A stretch of 64,000 nt of DNA, taken from positions 276,501 to 340,500 of the forward strand of contig RPFO01000188.1 of assembly GCA_009746045.1 (NCBI GenBank), given 5' to 3'. Shown piece by piece: positions 15,001 to 25,041 of this stretch. Below the pieces are notes generated by a model. It did not search any database, had not been told where the DNA came from, and saw only the letters and a list, made by a program, of their open reading frames with translations. How positions within the stretch are numbered: position 1 is the first letter of the stretch; each line of letters opens with the position of its first letter. The stretch comes from Mesostigma viride. Taxonomy: Eukaryota; Streptophyta; Mesostigmatophyceae; Mesostigmatales; Mesostigmataceae. The position numbers and the translations under genes were made by a program.

Positions 15001-18000
15001 TGAGAGGCGCGTTGGGGGGGAGGGGGAGAGGAGGAAGAGGGGCCGCTGCGCATGCAGGTGAGGGGGGCTCCTATCAAATTGGAACTAAGCCTCCATTTTG
15101 AGAGGCGCGTTGGGGGGGGGGGGAGAGGAGGAAGAGGGGCCGCTGCGCATGCAGGTGAGGGGGGCTCCTATCAAATTGGAACTAAGCCTCCATTTTGAGA
15201 GGCGCGTTGGGGGGGGGGGGAGAGGAGGAAGAGGGGCCGCTGCGCATGCAGGTGAGGGGGGCTCCTATCAAATTGGAACTAAGCCTCCATTTTGAGAGGC
15301 GCGTTGGGGGGGGGGGAGAGGAGGAAGAGGGGCCGCTGCGCATGCAGGTGAGGGGGGGCTCCTATCAAATTGGAACTAAGCCTCCATTTTGAGAGGTGCG
15401 TTGGGGGGGGGGGGGGAGAGGAGGAAGAGGGGCCGCTGCGCATGCAGGTGAGGGAAGGCTCCTATGCAATTGGAATGAAACCACCTCGAAAGGGGCAGGG
15501 TGGGCGGGGGAGGGGGCACAAGTTGGGAGAGGGGCCGCCGCGCATGCCGGCGAAGCCACAAGCTGCCTGCGGTACGACCGCATGCTGCCTGTGCCTGATT
15601 CCTTGTTCCTGCACGTAATCTGCCATCTGCCACGCACACCTGGGCTGCTGCAGTACGACTACATGCTGGCCTACCTGGACATGCTCTCGGATGACCCTGT
15701 CCCTTCGGTCGCCCTCGCCCTCGCCGCCAAGTACCTTGGGCGCAAGCCCACCTCTCGCGGTGGCGGAGATGGTGATCATCGGCCGGACGAGGCCGGGGCC
15801 AGCGATACCCCCCGGGCCCGGCTGGAAGACGCAAGTGCCAGTGGTGGCGGCTCATCGGCAGCAGCAGCAAGGGATGGGGATGCCGGCGGTGGTGGCAGTG
15901 CCGGCGGCAGCAGTACCAACCGGGTGCTGCCCCCCCACTGGCAGCGCATGTGGCAGGAGCTGGCACAGCACCTGGACGAGGCGTTGGCGGTGGAGCACGT
16001 GGCTCATGCTGCCGCCGCAGTCGGGAGGGAGGGTGGCGAGGGGGCGGCTGCTCCCCGGGGCCTTTCATTGCAGGTATCATTGTTGTTATTCTTCCTATTA
16101 ACCTGCCATCGTGTTGCAGGTAACTTCGTTTTTGTTATGGTAATAGTCAATCTTGACCGCTCTTGAATAGGAACGCGGTTGCCCGTTCTCCTATCTTTCC
16201 TTCTTGCATCCTTGCTGTGTCCTTAAAGGTGCCGCCTTCCCCCTCACACCCTTGCACCCATAATGGTGCCGCCTCCACCCTCACCCCCTGCACCATGAAC
16301 ACTACGCCTTGTGTCCTTAATACCCTTGCTCTTGAGGCTTTGTTCTTTCCAAACACAAGAACATCCAGTTATTTGTTCAGTTTAAAGGATGCTCAATTCT
16401 AAAGAAAACGTATGAGGTTTGCTTCACACAGGTGTCCATGTGTTCAGGCTTTTTCTCCAACGGCCCGTTGAAGCCCCTGCACCCTCTACACAATGGACAA
16501 CCTGTTGACATGGGAAGCCTACCTGACCACTCAACAACCCAATTATCCTGCCACCCACCCACCCACCCACCCACCCACCCACCCACCCACCCACCCACCC
16601 ACCCACCCACCCACCCACCCACCCACCCACCCACCCACCCACCCACCCACCCACCCACCCACCCACCCACCCACCCACCCACCCTCCCTCGCTTCCACCC
16701 ACCCACCCACCCACCCACCCACCTTCCCTCCCTCCCTCCTCTCTCCTTGTCCCCTCCCCCCCTTCTCCTTCGCTTTATTTCTCTCAGCTCTCTCTCCCCT
16801 CCCAGTGTGCATGTTTGTGTGCGGCGCTGTGTCTCTCTGGCACACACACATATGTGCACGCATGATCATTCTCTCCGATTATTCATAATATCATATAATA
16901 TAATGTAATATAATATAATATAATATAATATAATATAATATAATATAACATAATCGATTATTCATAATCATTCTCTCCGATGTCTCCTCCCAACCACTCA
17001 CCTCCCAACCACCCAACCACCCAACCATACACACACACATGCAGGGCACAGTGCTGGAAGCCAGCCTCACGGACGGTGGGGCCATCCACATCGAGCACAC
17101 AGGGGTGGAGCGCGTGCAGATCAAGTACTACCTGGTGGGTCCCTGGCCACTGCGCCTGCCTCTTAACCCAAGGGAAGGTCGCTTGGTCGGGGCTCTGAGG
17201 ATGTGTTCAGACTATAATTACTCGCCCATCCATCTCCCATAGATAATAGGGATGTTGGAGTACCATAGACAGTAGTGATGTTGGAGTACCATAGATAATA
17301 GCGATGTTGGAGTACCATAGATAATAGTGATGTTGGAGTACCATAGACAGTAGTGATGTTGGAGTACCATAGATAATAGTGATGTTGGAGTACCAAGCGG
17401 GGGGTGGTGGATTTCTTTGACGGTACCATAACTTGCTAGAAGCGCATCATATCAGATACATTATGAATCCGTCTTGGAGGTCATCATAACAGTGCTACTA
17501 CTAGCAAGATAGGTGTGGGGCGACATAAGGTGAGGTGCTCTCTCCGCGCTTCTACTGGTGCAGCTGCACGCCAGGGGTTTTAGGGTCAATTTGTAACACA
17601 TGATATACAGCAAGTTTGCCTGGCATTAGCCATGCAATTCATATCGATTAAGAGCCGACCCTGCCGTTTATTGAAATGCTGTGCATTGCTTTCTTTCTTT
17701 CTTTCTTTCTTTTTTTTCCCTTGCCTCGGACACCCAAATGGACATCGAGTTCCTGTCTCGCCCCCTAATTTCATACTGTCAATCCTAAACTGCTGCTCAC
17801 CCTTCCCTTAAAATACTCATGACCCCTTTCACCCCGATGCACATCAAGCTGTCCTGGGAACCGATCATCATCATCATCATCAATTCATGCTAAACTGCTA
17901 TCAGTCCCAACACTCTGCTGTGCATGGCAGGCTGCCCCCCCCCAAGGCGGACGTTGACCTGTGATCAAACCATATCACCTTTGACATAACATGCCATCTG

Positions 18001-20585
18001 TTCTTCTGTGCATGGCTTGCTTTTCCTTACTCTCCTGGCTACCTCACCCACAGATGGACATCGAGCTCCTCTTCTCCTCCAACCCCTTTGTCTCCCAAGG
18101 CGAGCTCGGCCAGTTCTCGTTCATCACACCCAACCACACGCAAACCGTGGACGTGACAGCGCCGTCGCCAGATGGCGGTGCGCTGATGTCAGCGGCAGCC
18201 GCGGCCACAGGGGCAGATGCCGGTGGCAGCAAGACCGCGCGCCAGAGGACCCTGGTGGCAGCGCTAGCACTGGCCTCCCTGGATGTCCCCCTCCCACCCC
18301 AGATGGCCACGTCTAATGTGCTCATCGAGGTGTCTGCTGCCGGCATAAGGAGGTAGGTGCTCCGTAGTACTAGCTAGCACTACGTAGTGGTTGGCAGCAG
18401 CTGGCAATGCCTAATGTGCTTGTCGAGGTGTCTGCTGCGGGTGGAAGGAGGTAGGTGCTCCTAGAAGTGTGGGATTCGGCTTCCTCATGAATGGATGCCT
18501 GCACGAAGCCTAGTCTGTAATACTGCTTATGAATGGGCCGTTCGCACGAAGCCTAGTCTGTAATACCGCTTATGAATGGGCCGCCTGCACGAAGCCTAGT
18601 CCGTAATACCAGCAGTACCTAGTACCAAAGTGGTCAAAATCGCATGGCGACAAATACTTTGCGAATCGACCTCGCTAACTTCTATTAATTTGCTTTTTTT
18701 GGGCTCGCAAACTCTAGGTCACATGCCATCATTGCCATGGTACTCTTTTCTACTAATTTCATTTTACTGTAGTAGAAAAGCGCCTCGTCGCAATTACCAT
18801 GATGTTGAAATAGTTTTGCCTCGCAAACCTTAACTTTCACCTTCCTTTGGGGTCGCAAAATGATTTGTGGCAGAGTGATTTTGACCACTACGATAGTAGG
18901 CCGCAGATAACAAAACAGACAGTGACAAGGCAACAAAAATTACGACTTGCTGTAGCTCGTATCCATGTAATAAGCAGCAGTAGTGACATAGCTGTAAGTT
19001 ACACCTGTCTTAATCGATCTGCTTTAGTGTCTCCTGCTGGCATGAGCGAAATACTTGCTCTTCTTGAGCTGAGCTGCCTCCCTGGGCTGATTTATTTAGC
19101 GTAGTTCTTGGGCTAAATACATAGGCTGTATTCCTGAGCACACATCCTGGGGGTTGAACCCGTGCTCTAAATCCCTCCCTTACCCTACCACATGGCCGCC
19201 AAACCCCCCCCCCACACACACAAATAAAACTGGCAGGACCCTGGTGAAGTACTCCAACCAGATGACGGTGCACGTGGCGGAGGCGCAGGGGCAGCTCAAG
19301 GTGACGGCGACCAGCAGCAAGGCATCGATCGCCGACTCTAACGCCCACACTCCTGCTGCCGAGGTGGCAGGGCCGGGCGAGGTGGCGGTGCTTCCGGTGG
19401 TGGGCGCGTACCTCAAGGTGTATTGCCGCGAAAGCTCGGGCAAGGTCCAGTTCTGCAAGGTGGGTTTTAGCAGGCTTTTTTGCGTGCTCCTTGTGTTGGT
19501 CCAGTTTTGCAAGGCACGTTTCCATGGACTTCGTTGTGCCACTGGATGTTTATCCACCTTCGCACTAGGCGCTTGCGGGACTGTTTTTTGCCCCGTGTTT
19601 GATGGATGGCGTATGCCCCTTTGTGCAACGTGGGTGCGGAAGATTTTTTCCAGGGCTTGTTTGCATTTTGGATATATTTGGTCCCGTTCTGCCAGGTGGG
19701 CACTGGGAGAGGCATTACTTGCTAGGCAGTGGGAAGTCACAAGGATTCAAGCGATCGATCCTACCGCGATGAAATATTCCCACCAAGTGTTTGAGATTCG
19801 GGATATGCTTACTCGGGTGTATGCGTGGATGCATGGCTGGGACGCTGCAGGACGGCTACACTGACCGCCGCGGGCGCTTCGACTATGCGTCCGTGAGCAC
19901 CATCCAGCTGGAGAGGTGGGTGGCCACTGGAAGACCTTGATGAGCGAGCGAGGCATCTTTTATACCCATTGATGGGTAATTACCTGGTGGTATTACAGCA
20001 CCTTGTTATCGCACAAGCACGAACTCAAACTCAAACCGTTTGAATAGAACTTGGACTGGTCCTGTCCAAACGGTACCATTGCCATTTCTTGGTGTCAAGT
20101 ACGCGTGGTATTGGCTGATTTCAATTGCAAGCATGCGCAGATGAAGGACGCCAGCAGCATCTAAACGCCCTTCTGCACTGAGATCTGGTTTGGAATTCTA
20201 GGCAGATGAAAGCGGTTCATGGATGGCTGTAGTCGTGCACGTGCCTTTTCTTTTGTGCGGTGTGGTGGTGGGGCCCTGTATTGCATTTGACCTGACAAAC
20301 CTTGCTTTTTGTGAATGCATGCAGTTTGGTGCTGGGAGAGCTATTCTTAACACCTAACCCACCCACGAAGGCACATGTTCTGGTTGTATTGAGTAATTCT
20401 ACAAGTTCATGTCTCATGTGCAGTAGAGTTGTGTGTAACTTCTTTGTGAAACTACTCTCTGCACATGCGCCTGCGTCGCCTGCAGGGTGCAACGTTTCTC
20501 CATTCTCATCATGTCGGAGGAGCATGGGGCCATCATCCGGGAAGTGAATCCCCCCGGGAGGACCGGGGCCACTAGGGTAGTTTAA
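1..20585 (+). CDS. Large conserved protein of unknown function, C-terminal 17 exons
   Basis: I built a spliced model with exons <1-434, 2780-2973, 3828-4305, 6457-6752, 7168-7262, 8122-8203, 8590-8661, 9784-9849, 10821-10952, 13523-13885, 14420-14665, 15654-16073, 17045-17134, 18054-18352, 19237-19459, 19851-19915 and 20486-20585 (TAA at 20583). Every intron is GT-AG and every phase matches, giving about 1217 visible residues; the start lies outside the window. Seen in the protein: a Gln/Pro/Met-rich stretch in exon 1, an acidic segment in exon 2, beta-rich segments (GYEVVITNVTSN, FFFYFPSPGTFSQ), a helical part (exons 10-12) and a C-terminal beta domain with DGYTDRRGRFDYASVS. From memory, that tail resembles a family of large uncharacterised proteins, sometimes annotated as alpha-2-macroglobulin-like, in protists and planctomycetes; I cannot confirm this. 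Function and location are unknown. The exon model is strong, the family assignment weak. Confidence 0.85.
870..1536. repeat. 48-bp minisatellite, about 14 copies, in intron 1
   Basis: The unit runs from gggaatct through gatatggga and gtatatagtggcc to ccctcgatag, with few variants (one unit has cgaaag instead of cgatag). Because 48 is divisible by three, each strand stays open in one frame, giving a 16-residue repeat (DMGVYSGLPSIGESVV). It lies between donor 435 and acceptor 2779 of the upstream gene, so it is read as intronic. Confidence 0.9.
1635..1776. repeat. 71-bp direct duplication in intron 1
   Basis: Two nearly identical copies begin gcaatgaatacaataatgc at about 1635 and 1706. They are AT-rich and have no coding signal. 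Confidence 0.85.
2368..2645. repeat. Two short direct duplications before the exon 2 acceptor
   Basis: A 33-bp unit (gctagcagtagggcaa) occurs at 2368 and 2401, and a 37-bp unit (cctgtcgcagcaaactagg) at 2571 and 2608. The second contains tgtcgcag, the same bases as the real acceptor of exon 2 (2772-2779), so decoy acceptors lie just upstream. Confidence 0.7.
2965..3150 (+). repeat. Repeated donor-like motif after exon 2
   Basis: Exon 2 ends ccag|gtgggtgt at 2973. The core ccaggtggg recurs about four more times between 3000 and 3150 in irregular spacing, so the intron starts with a cluster of donor look-alikes. Confidence 0.65.
4345..5890. repeat. 59-bp composite minisatellite, about 25 copies, intron 3
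   Basis: Each unit joins a 26-bp module (cccatcgctatcgctgtata...) and a 33-bp module (ccaccaagagtatgctatcg...). The modules sometimes occur out of alternation: two or three ccaccaagag modules run in a row near 4900-4970, 5450 and 5600. It fills most of the intron between exon 3 (ends 4305) and exon 4 (starts 6457). No gene is seen. Confidence 0.92.
6025..6112. repeat. Direct duplication, about 54-bp period
   Basis: The string gaaattgataggagcgatcg plus accacc occurs twice, at about 6031 and 6078. It is intronic and has no other signal. Confidence 0.75.
6718..6862 (+). repeat. Duplicated exon 4 end with its donor
   Basis: The last ~34 bases of exon 4 plus donor gtgagcgtt (6718-6761) are repeated about 100 bp downstream (6818-6861), differing only by a ga to gta change near the start. 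Both copies could serve as 5' splice sites. Only the first gives the phase needed for exon 5 without passing the TAG at 6798. Confidence 0.9.
8171..8440 (+). repeat. Three diverged copies of the exon 6 end
   Basis: The exon 6 tail (ccaagcagctgcacatt, then gtacgtcgc) at 8171-8212 recurs at 8261-8300 (ccaagcagctgcttactga) and 8341-8385 (cccaagcagctgcacattg). The copies share following intronic bases (aatcctagc, gga.tataggag). The period is about 80-90 bp. Confidence 0.8.
8772..8954. repeat. (GGGA)n microsatellite in intron 7
   Basis: An almost pure GGGA tract is broken by GGA steps. It is flanked by a diverged duplication: gcgatgacca.cgcatg at 8692 and gcgatgaccatagcat at 8965. Confidence 0.95.
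10329..10590. repeat. 41-bp minisatellite, about 6.5 copies, intron 8
   Basis: The unit is gagtggcaggtcctctgttt followed by cacgcatgaatctccgtcgcg. One copy has cctttatg in place of ccgtcgcg. It lies between exons 8 and 9. Confidence 0.93.
10915..11050 (+). repeat. Partly duplicated exon 9 end
   Basis: The exon 9 tail gagcaacctggcgctgctgg (10922-10941, donor at 10953) recurs diverged at about 11013 as gagcaacctggcgccgtggg followed by cctgaact. The second copy has lost its GT. Confidence 0.75.
11398..11462. repeat. GGGCA/GGGTC short tandem repeat
   Basis: A tract of ggcagggcagg alternates with gggtcggca. It lies in intron 9, just before the 29-bp satellite. Confidence 0.8.
11590..13209. repeat. 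29-bp minisatellite, about 56 copies, intron 9
   Basis: The unit is tatttactcttgatcatg followed by taccctTgctc or taccctGgctc. The two variants are mixed along the array in blocks, and a rarer variant (ggaccc) occurs twice near 12860-12895. No spacers separate the units, so this is a satellite and not a CRISPR array. It fills the intron before exon 10. Confidence 0.95.
13311..13505. repeat. CCACCA-rich repeat before the exon 10 acceptor
   Basis: Four to five irregular copies of about 46 bp contain caccatgccttTgccc. They abut the acceptor of exon 10 (cacccag, exon starts 13523), so the pyrimidine tract itself is repeated. Confidence 0.8.
14640..15460 (+). repeat. ~97-bp tandem repeat carrying the exon 11 donor, nine copies
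   Basis: Each unit starts with the exon 11 tail ggggccgctgcgcatgcag, then donor gtgag, then ctcctatcaaattggaac, a cattttgagaggcgcgttgg block and a G-run with gaggaggaag. Copy one is the true exon end (14665). Eight further copies have donors near 14765, 14862, 14960, 15058, 15154, 15250, 15349 and 15448. Variation is mostly in the length of the G-run. Confidence 0.95.
16552..16722. repeat. (CCCA)n microsatellite, intron 12
   Basis: About 33 CCCA/ACCC units are followed by a short interruption (ctccctcgcttc) and a second shorter run. It lies between exons 12 and 13. Confidence 0.95.
16887..16950. repeat. (TAATA)n microsatellite, intron 12
   Basis: An AT-rich pentanucleotide array (taatataata) is bordered on each side by the same string cgattattcataat. 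Confidence 0.85.
17225..17396. repeat. 26-bp minisatellite, about six copies, intron 13
   Basis: The unit is gatgttggagtaccataga plus taatagt or cagtagt. The two variants alternate irregularly. Confidence 0.9.
18303..18461 (+). repeat. Duplicated exon 14 end with donor
   Basis: The exon 14 tail tctaatgtgctcatcgaggt through ggaggtaggtgctc (18311-18361) is repeated at 18410-18461 (cctaatgtgcttgtcgaggt ... ggaggtaggtgctc). Both copies keep the donor gtaggt. Confidence 0.88.
18471..18615. repeat. ~42-bp repeat, three copies, intron 14
   Basis: The unit is gaatgg..gc.tgcacgaagc followed by ctagtctgtaatac, at about 18490, 18530 and 18575. Confidence 0.85.
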
Positions 20586-21942
20586 TTAAACAAGCAAGGC
20601 CTGGCACCTGTCGTGCAAACTGGAAGTTGCAGCGCATTGCCAGCGTGCACACGGGCTGCGCAAGAAACGTTTGGATCGGCCAGAGCCACCAGACGCTTGT
20701 CACTGCCAGGGCGTGCGGTCAAGATGTGGGGTGTGACTTGGGTTTAGGGGGCGCGGAGCAGTCTCCTGTTGATTAATAAATATCACGTAGGCACCTGTTG
20801 ACAGGGCCCTGATTATCACCAGTATATCCTTAGTTCCGTACTAGGGCGTATGTCAGTGTGATCTAGGCCGTAGGCCAGGCGATCTAGGCCGTAGTCAGTC
20901 TTCAAGTTCCCTCCTTGATAACTAGGTCCCTTGATGGATGGCGCGGATACACCAAGCAGGAGGGTCGAGGACGAGACCGAGGAATGCCTGCGCTGGACAG
21001 CATGGTGCCCATGCACGCAGGCTGATGATTCAATTGTGTTTCCACTTTCCACGCGGCCCCGCCAATGCACGCAAGTGGCATTGGTGTCTAATAAAATGAT
21101 GAATTACTAGGAAGCGGTCTAGTTCTATAAGGCCTGTGCGCAGTTGTTGTGACCAGGACCAGCGACGGTTTAGAATGGAAGGCTTACATCCCCTAGCATG
21201 GTGGACCTAAGGCCTGGGCCAAGGTCATAATAAGCTCACCAATGAGCCCGCATGTAGATATCGTGAGGATCAAGGTAGCTAGTGTAACTGCTTGTCGGGA
21301 ATAGCCTGCCAGCCCAGCTCTAGGCTGGCAGGGATGAGCTGTAGCTTAAAATGACGCCAGGTGCAGATAACAAGGGCAAAGTAGATGAGATAAATATTGT
21401 GTAGTGGACAAATTCACCCATCACTAATTCATGAGGTGCAAGGCTGCTATGCATGTGCGCCATGACTTTCTCAGCAGTAAAGGCGTAGGTTTTGTTCATC
21501 AGCTAGTTACATGTGAAAAGGTGCTGGCTGCCGGCTATACACTAATTTGCAATGTGGTCCTTGAAACATGTCATGCAAGGCCGGGCCGGCATGGGCCATG
21601 GTGCATTAATCCTCAATTGTGAGATATTATCATGATCATGAAAGATGCGTGGTGTATTTGTCTATGTGGTCAAGCTAGTATGTATCTTTTGTAACTGCGT
21701 CATGCATGATCATGCGCCTCTTATGCATGTAGGCATATCTGCGCTGGCTGTCTCCTTGATATAGTTGGTGAATCCCAAATTGGTGACGCAATCAGAACAC
21801 AGACCAAAAGGTAAGGTTCATTCTCTGTAGATTTGCTTGACACCCCGGTTTTGAGATCCTAACTGGCATAAGTCAGATTACACATAGATTCCGAGGTACT
21901 TTCCCGTACCGTCCAGCCCTCGGGCCCAACACAAAGGACCGT
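20586..21942. other. Intergenic, no gene seen
   Basis: Downstream of the TAA at 20583 no long ORF, RNA gene or recognisable element is visible. Base composition is mixed, and short stretches such as gatctaggccgta (about 20868-20893) are duplicated. Confidence 0.6.
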
Positions 21943-22035
21943 TATAATTAATTAATTAATTAATAGACACGTGACTGCGTCACGTGAGCATAAGTCCTCA
22001 GTGGGAGCCGGGAACATGGCCCCATATTACAGACA
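21943..22035 (-). mobile_element. Severely 5'-truncated LINE 3' end with hairpin and (TTAA) tail
   Basis: On the minus strand this reads cccactgaggacttatgctc, then the hairpin cacgtgacgcagtcacgtg, then tcta(TTAA)n. The same end occurs at 22868, 44787 and, in a divergent form, at 57836. It abuts the plus-strand ORF1-type element. Confidence 0.75.
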
Positions 22036-22580
22036 GCGGCGACGCGACCTGTGGCCGGAATACCTCCGCCACAAGCCGGCCTGGGACCCCCAGAAGCCCA
22101 AGGTGTATTGGAGGGGCGGGGACCTGATGATCAACCACGAGATGTGGACGCCCCCTGCGGGCTAGAATAGCTTGACTAGCCCTAGCTTGTATCCATTGGT
22201 AGTCACTGCCGCCGTGGCAGCCATGCCTAGAATGTTTGCCTAGCTGGGCCATATACCTAGCCACGTGCACCGCCAACACACGGTACCCCACCAGCTTAGT
22301 CCTTGTACAGCCTTAGCATATAGTCCTTGCACAGCCATGCTACGTCCTGGCCATGCTCGGATTACTTGCCCACGCTCCTTGTTATGATATGCTCACATGG
22401 GTCTTATTCATGCACCCACAGATCTTGCCGGGCCGTTTCTCGGGCCCGATTGCAGCTGTGGCATGCCTCTGGCATATGAAGGAGAAAGGGGGTCTCTGCC
22501 CTTTCTTCCTGTTGTGCACGCACTTCGGCCGGTGCTCCGTGACTCCCCGAACGGGAGCACGAGTTTAATTAATTAATTAA
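22036..22580 (+). mobile_element. 5'-truncated ORF1-type LINE with own 3' end
   Basis: Only the last ~43 codons of an ORF1-like protein remain (RRRDLWPEYLRHK ... KVYWRGGDLMINHEMW, stop 22163-22165). About 400 bp of 3' UTR, a hairpin (gtgctccgtgactccccgaa plus cgggagcac) and a (TTAA)n tail follow. No reverse transcriptase lies between ORF1 and the tail. The 3' UTR matches the minus-strand segment 48226-48513 over most of its length. Confidence 0.75.
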
Positions 22581-22867
22581 TATTACGTTCACGACGAGCT
22601 CGCAGAGGTATGTTCTTAATTAATAAATTAATTAATCATGCGGGCGCGGAGCCAGAGGATGGTACCAGAAGCCTAGCTAGCTGCATCCTCAAGCAGTTGT
22701 GTCACATAGGCTCGCGTCGCGCTGCGCGGATGCGGGGCGTGCGCAAGTTTGCCAGTACGTGGGATGCGAAGGGGACCCTGCCATGCATAGCTAGGAGGAG
22801 GTGTCTACCTAGTTGGCCAGTCTTAAGCCCCCTGGCAGGGCCCAAATCGGTATTCACCTGGTCTGTG

Positions 22868-24209
22868 CGGGCAATTAATTAATTAATTAGTAGACACGTG
22901 ACTGCGTCACGTGAGCATAAGTCCTCAGTGGGAGGGGAACATGGGATGGAATGGATGGTATAAGCTACCTAGGTCCTAGTTACAGGGGTGTGGGCACCGC
23001 GGCCCGAATCGCTACATGAATGCCATACTTGGTCACACGCGGAGCCCCCACAGGCTTGGGGGTGGTCTCCTTCATCACTACTTGCCATCTATCCTTGCGC
23101 ACCATCTGCCTCCATATTACAGACAAACCAGGAGGCTGCCCGGGGGTGAGCCCGTCACGTCTAGTGTAGCACATGTCCATGCCGAGTCTATCACGAAAAG
23201 TCCACGGGTGGCGGCCCTGCCGCGCGCGGCCGGGGGCACGCCAGGTGAGGACATATCGCCCAGGCTGGGCGGGCTTGGTGCCAGCTAGTCTATCTGATGT
23301 ATCTACCTGATCTGTGCGGGCCAGGTGCCCGGCTAGGCCCAGGCGCCTGTGCCTAATAATGTGGGAAACATAGGACAAATCAGCGTACAAATCCTCATTA
23401 CTAATGTGCAAACCAAGGGGGATGTTAAGGGCCTGGCGCAGCATCTTGGTGACGGCGCCGTCGAGTCGTTGCTCCAGCTCCTGCGTCAGTGTCCACGTCT
23501 CGGCGCCGTAGGTCAGGATCGTCAGAATGACGACCTTGAAGAGGTCACGCTTGACGATCCGGGGTAGGGCAGGGTTGCTCCACCAGCGGCGGTGGTCATG
23601 GAGGTGCGCCCACGCCATGCCGATCCGTGTCGTCATGTCGTCCTCGCAGTTGGGAAGCCAACTGCCGAGCAGCTTGAAGCGGCCTGAAGGAGGGTAGTTG
23701 ACCTCGGCATCGTCTAAGAGGCGGAGTGTGGGTGGGGGCCCTGCCATGCCGAGGGCCAGGGCCTCCGTTTTGGGGCTGATTTCTAGACCAACCGCCCGAG
23801 CCTCGAGCGCCACGCAGTCCAGCCAAAGTTGGGCAGACTCCGGCTTCTCGATTAGCGTGATGTCGTCGGCATAAATGAGGTCAGCTAGTAAATTCTGCTG
23901 GTTAGTCGGCCCCCCTTCCCCAAGCTCGTTCGTGATCGCTACGCCAGGGGCACGGCCTGCAATGCTAGCAAAGCGAGCACGTGCCTGGCGCATAACATAA
24001 TCCACGACAATAATAAATAGGTACGGCGACAGGACGCAACCCTGCCTGTGCGGGCAAGATGGCCGGCAAACAGGAGGCGGTGCATGTCGGATGGTATGGG
24101 TGACAAGCCAGTATAATAGGGAGCTTGCAGTAGAGATGGTCCCAATGGCAGGCGATGATAAAGGCAAATGGGCTGGCCGGTGTTGACCAGGAATGCAAAC
24201 ATGGTGCAT
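22868..24209 (-). pseudogene. LINE reverse transcriptase, 5'-truncated, minus strand
   Basis: The readable frame (stop at 22980) contains RT block QGCVLSPYLFIIVVDYVM, the catalytic YADD (LIYADDITLIE), ALEARAVGLEISPKTEAL and, beyond the palm, YGAETWTLTQELEQRLDGAV and GHLARTDQVD. These are typical of non-LTR (RTE/jockey-like) elements. Upstream of the QGCVLSP block the sequence is disrupted. The 3' UTR is only about 100 bp and ends in the palindromic hairpin and (TTAA)n at 22873-22905. It is a dead copy: no endonuclease region and no intact N-terminus. Confidence 0.85.
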
Positions 24210-24575
24210 GAGAATTAATTAATTGATTAATTAATTAATTAATTGATTAATTAATTAATTAATTAATTAGCATATACATGAGCATAGAAAATCGCAATTT
24301 GAGATTAATATATGATACAACTATTCCTGGACCCATGGTGTTTCTTAAGACGCACCCGCCAGTATAATCGGTTACAGCTGAAACGCAGTATCGAAAAAGT
24401 TACGCACGTGACAAGATTCAGGCTATGATGACTCCGAAAGCTAAACACGGTCTGGAAAAGGAGCTTTCCGGCTCCCAGCCCAACTTCCTGCTGTTGCATG
24501 TACAGGGCTTTAAAGCACTCCGGTGCTCCGCGACTCCCCAACAGGAGGCTGTGTTTTAATTAATTAATTAAATAA
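24210..24575 (+). mobile_element. (TTAA)n tract and remnant of an ORF1-type LINE 3' end
   Basis: A long TTAA/TTGA tract (24214-24269) is followed at about 24450-24575 by cttcctgctgttgcatgtac, then ggtgctccgcgactcccc, aacaggaggctg and (TTAA)n. This is a diverged plus-strand copy of the 3' end seen at 22500-22580. Confidence 0.6.
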
Positions 24576-25041
24576 ATGCAACAAGACCCGGGGCGTGTTT
24601 ACACCTCAGCGCGGTTCCCAGGGCCAACATTAAAGCAAGAAAAACGGTTCGGAATCACGATACGGATCCGATCGAGCTGTCGGGCTAGCCCACCCCGCCA
24701 ATTCAGCACCTTTCTCGGTGGTAGTGGACGCGGGACTGGTCTCTTTTGGCTTTGGAGCAAGCTCAACGTACTACCTCGGAAAATGACCTAAATTTTGCTT
24801 CCAAGCAAAGGCCAGTCTTTAGCTATTCGCTTGCTTGAAGAAAACAAGAAGATTGACGATTTTGACACGCAATGCCTTACACCACTGCCTTAGAGGCTTC
24901 ACGAGGGCAACCCCTTTGAAGGGGACAGGATTCCCTAGTCCTCAGCTCCCTATCTTTCTTATTGTATAGGGGCCAGCATATGGTTGTCAAGTAGCTGTTC
25001 ACCCTGTTATGTGAACTGTTAGCTGTTTATCCCTTCGGAAT
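24576..25041. other. Intergenic region 3' of CWC27
   Basis: No gene is seen. On the minus strand a TGTAA motif, the usual green-algal polyadenylation signal, occurs about 170 bp after the CWC27 stop (plus-strand ttaca near 24870). Confidence 0.4.
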
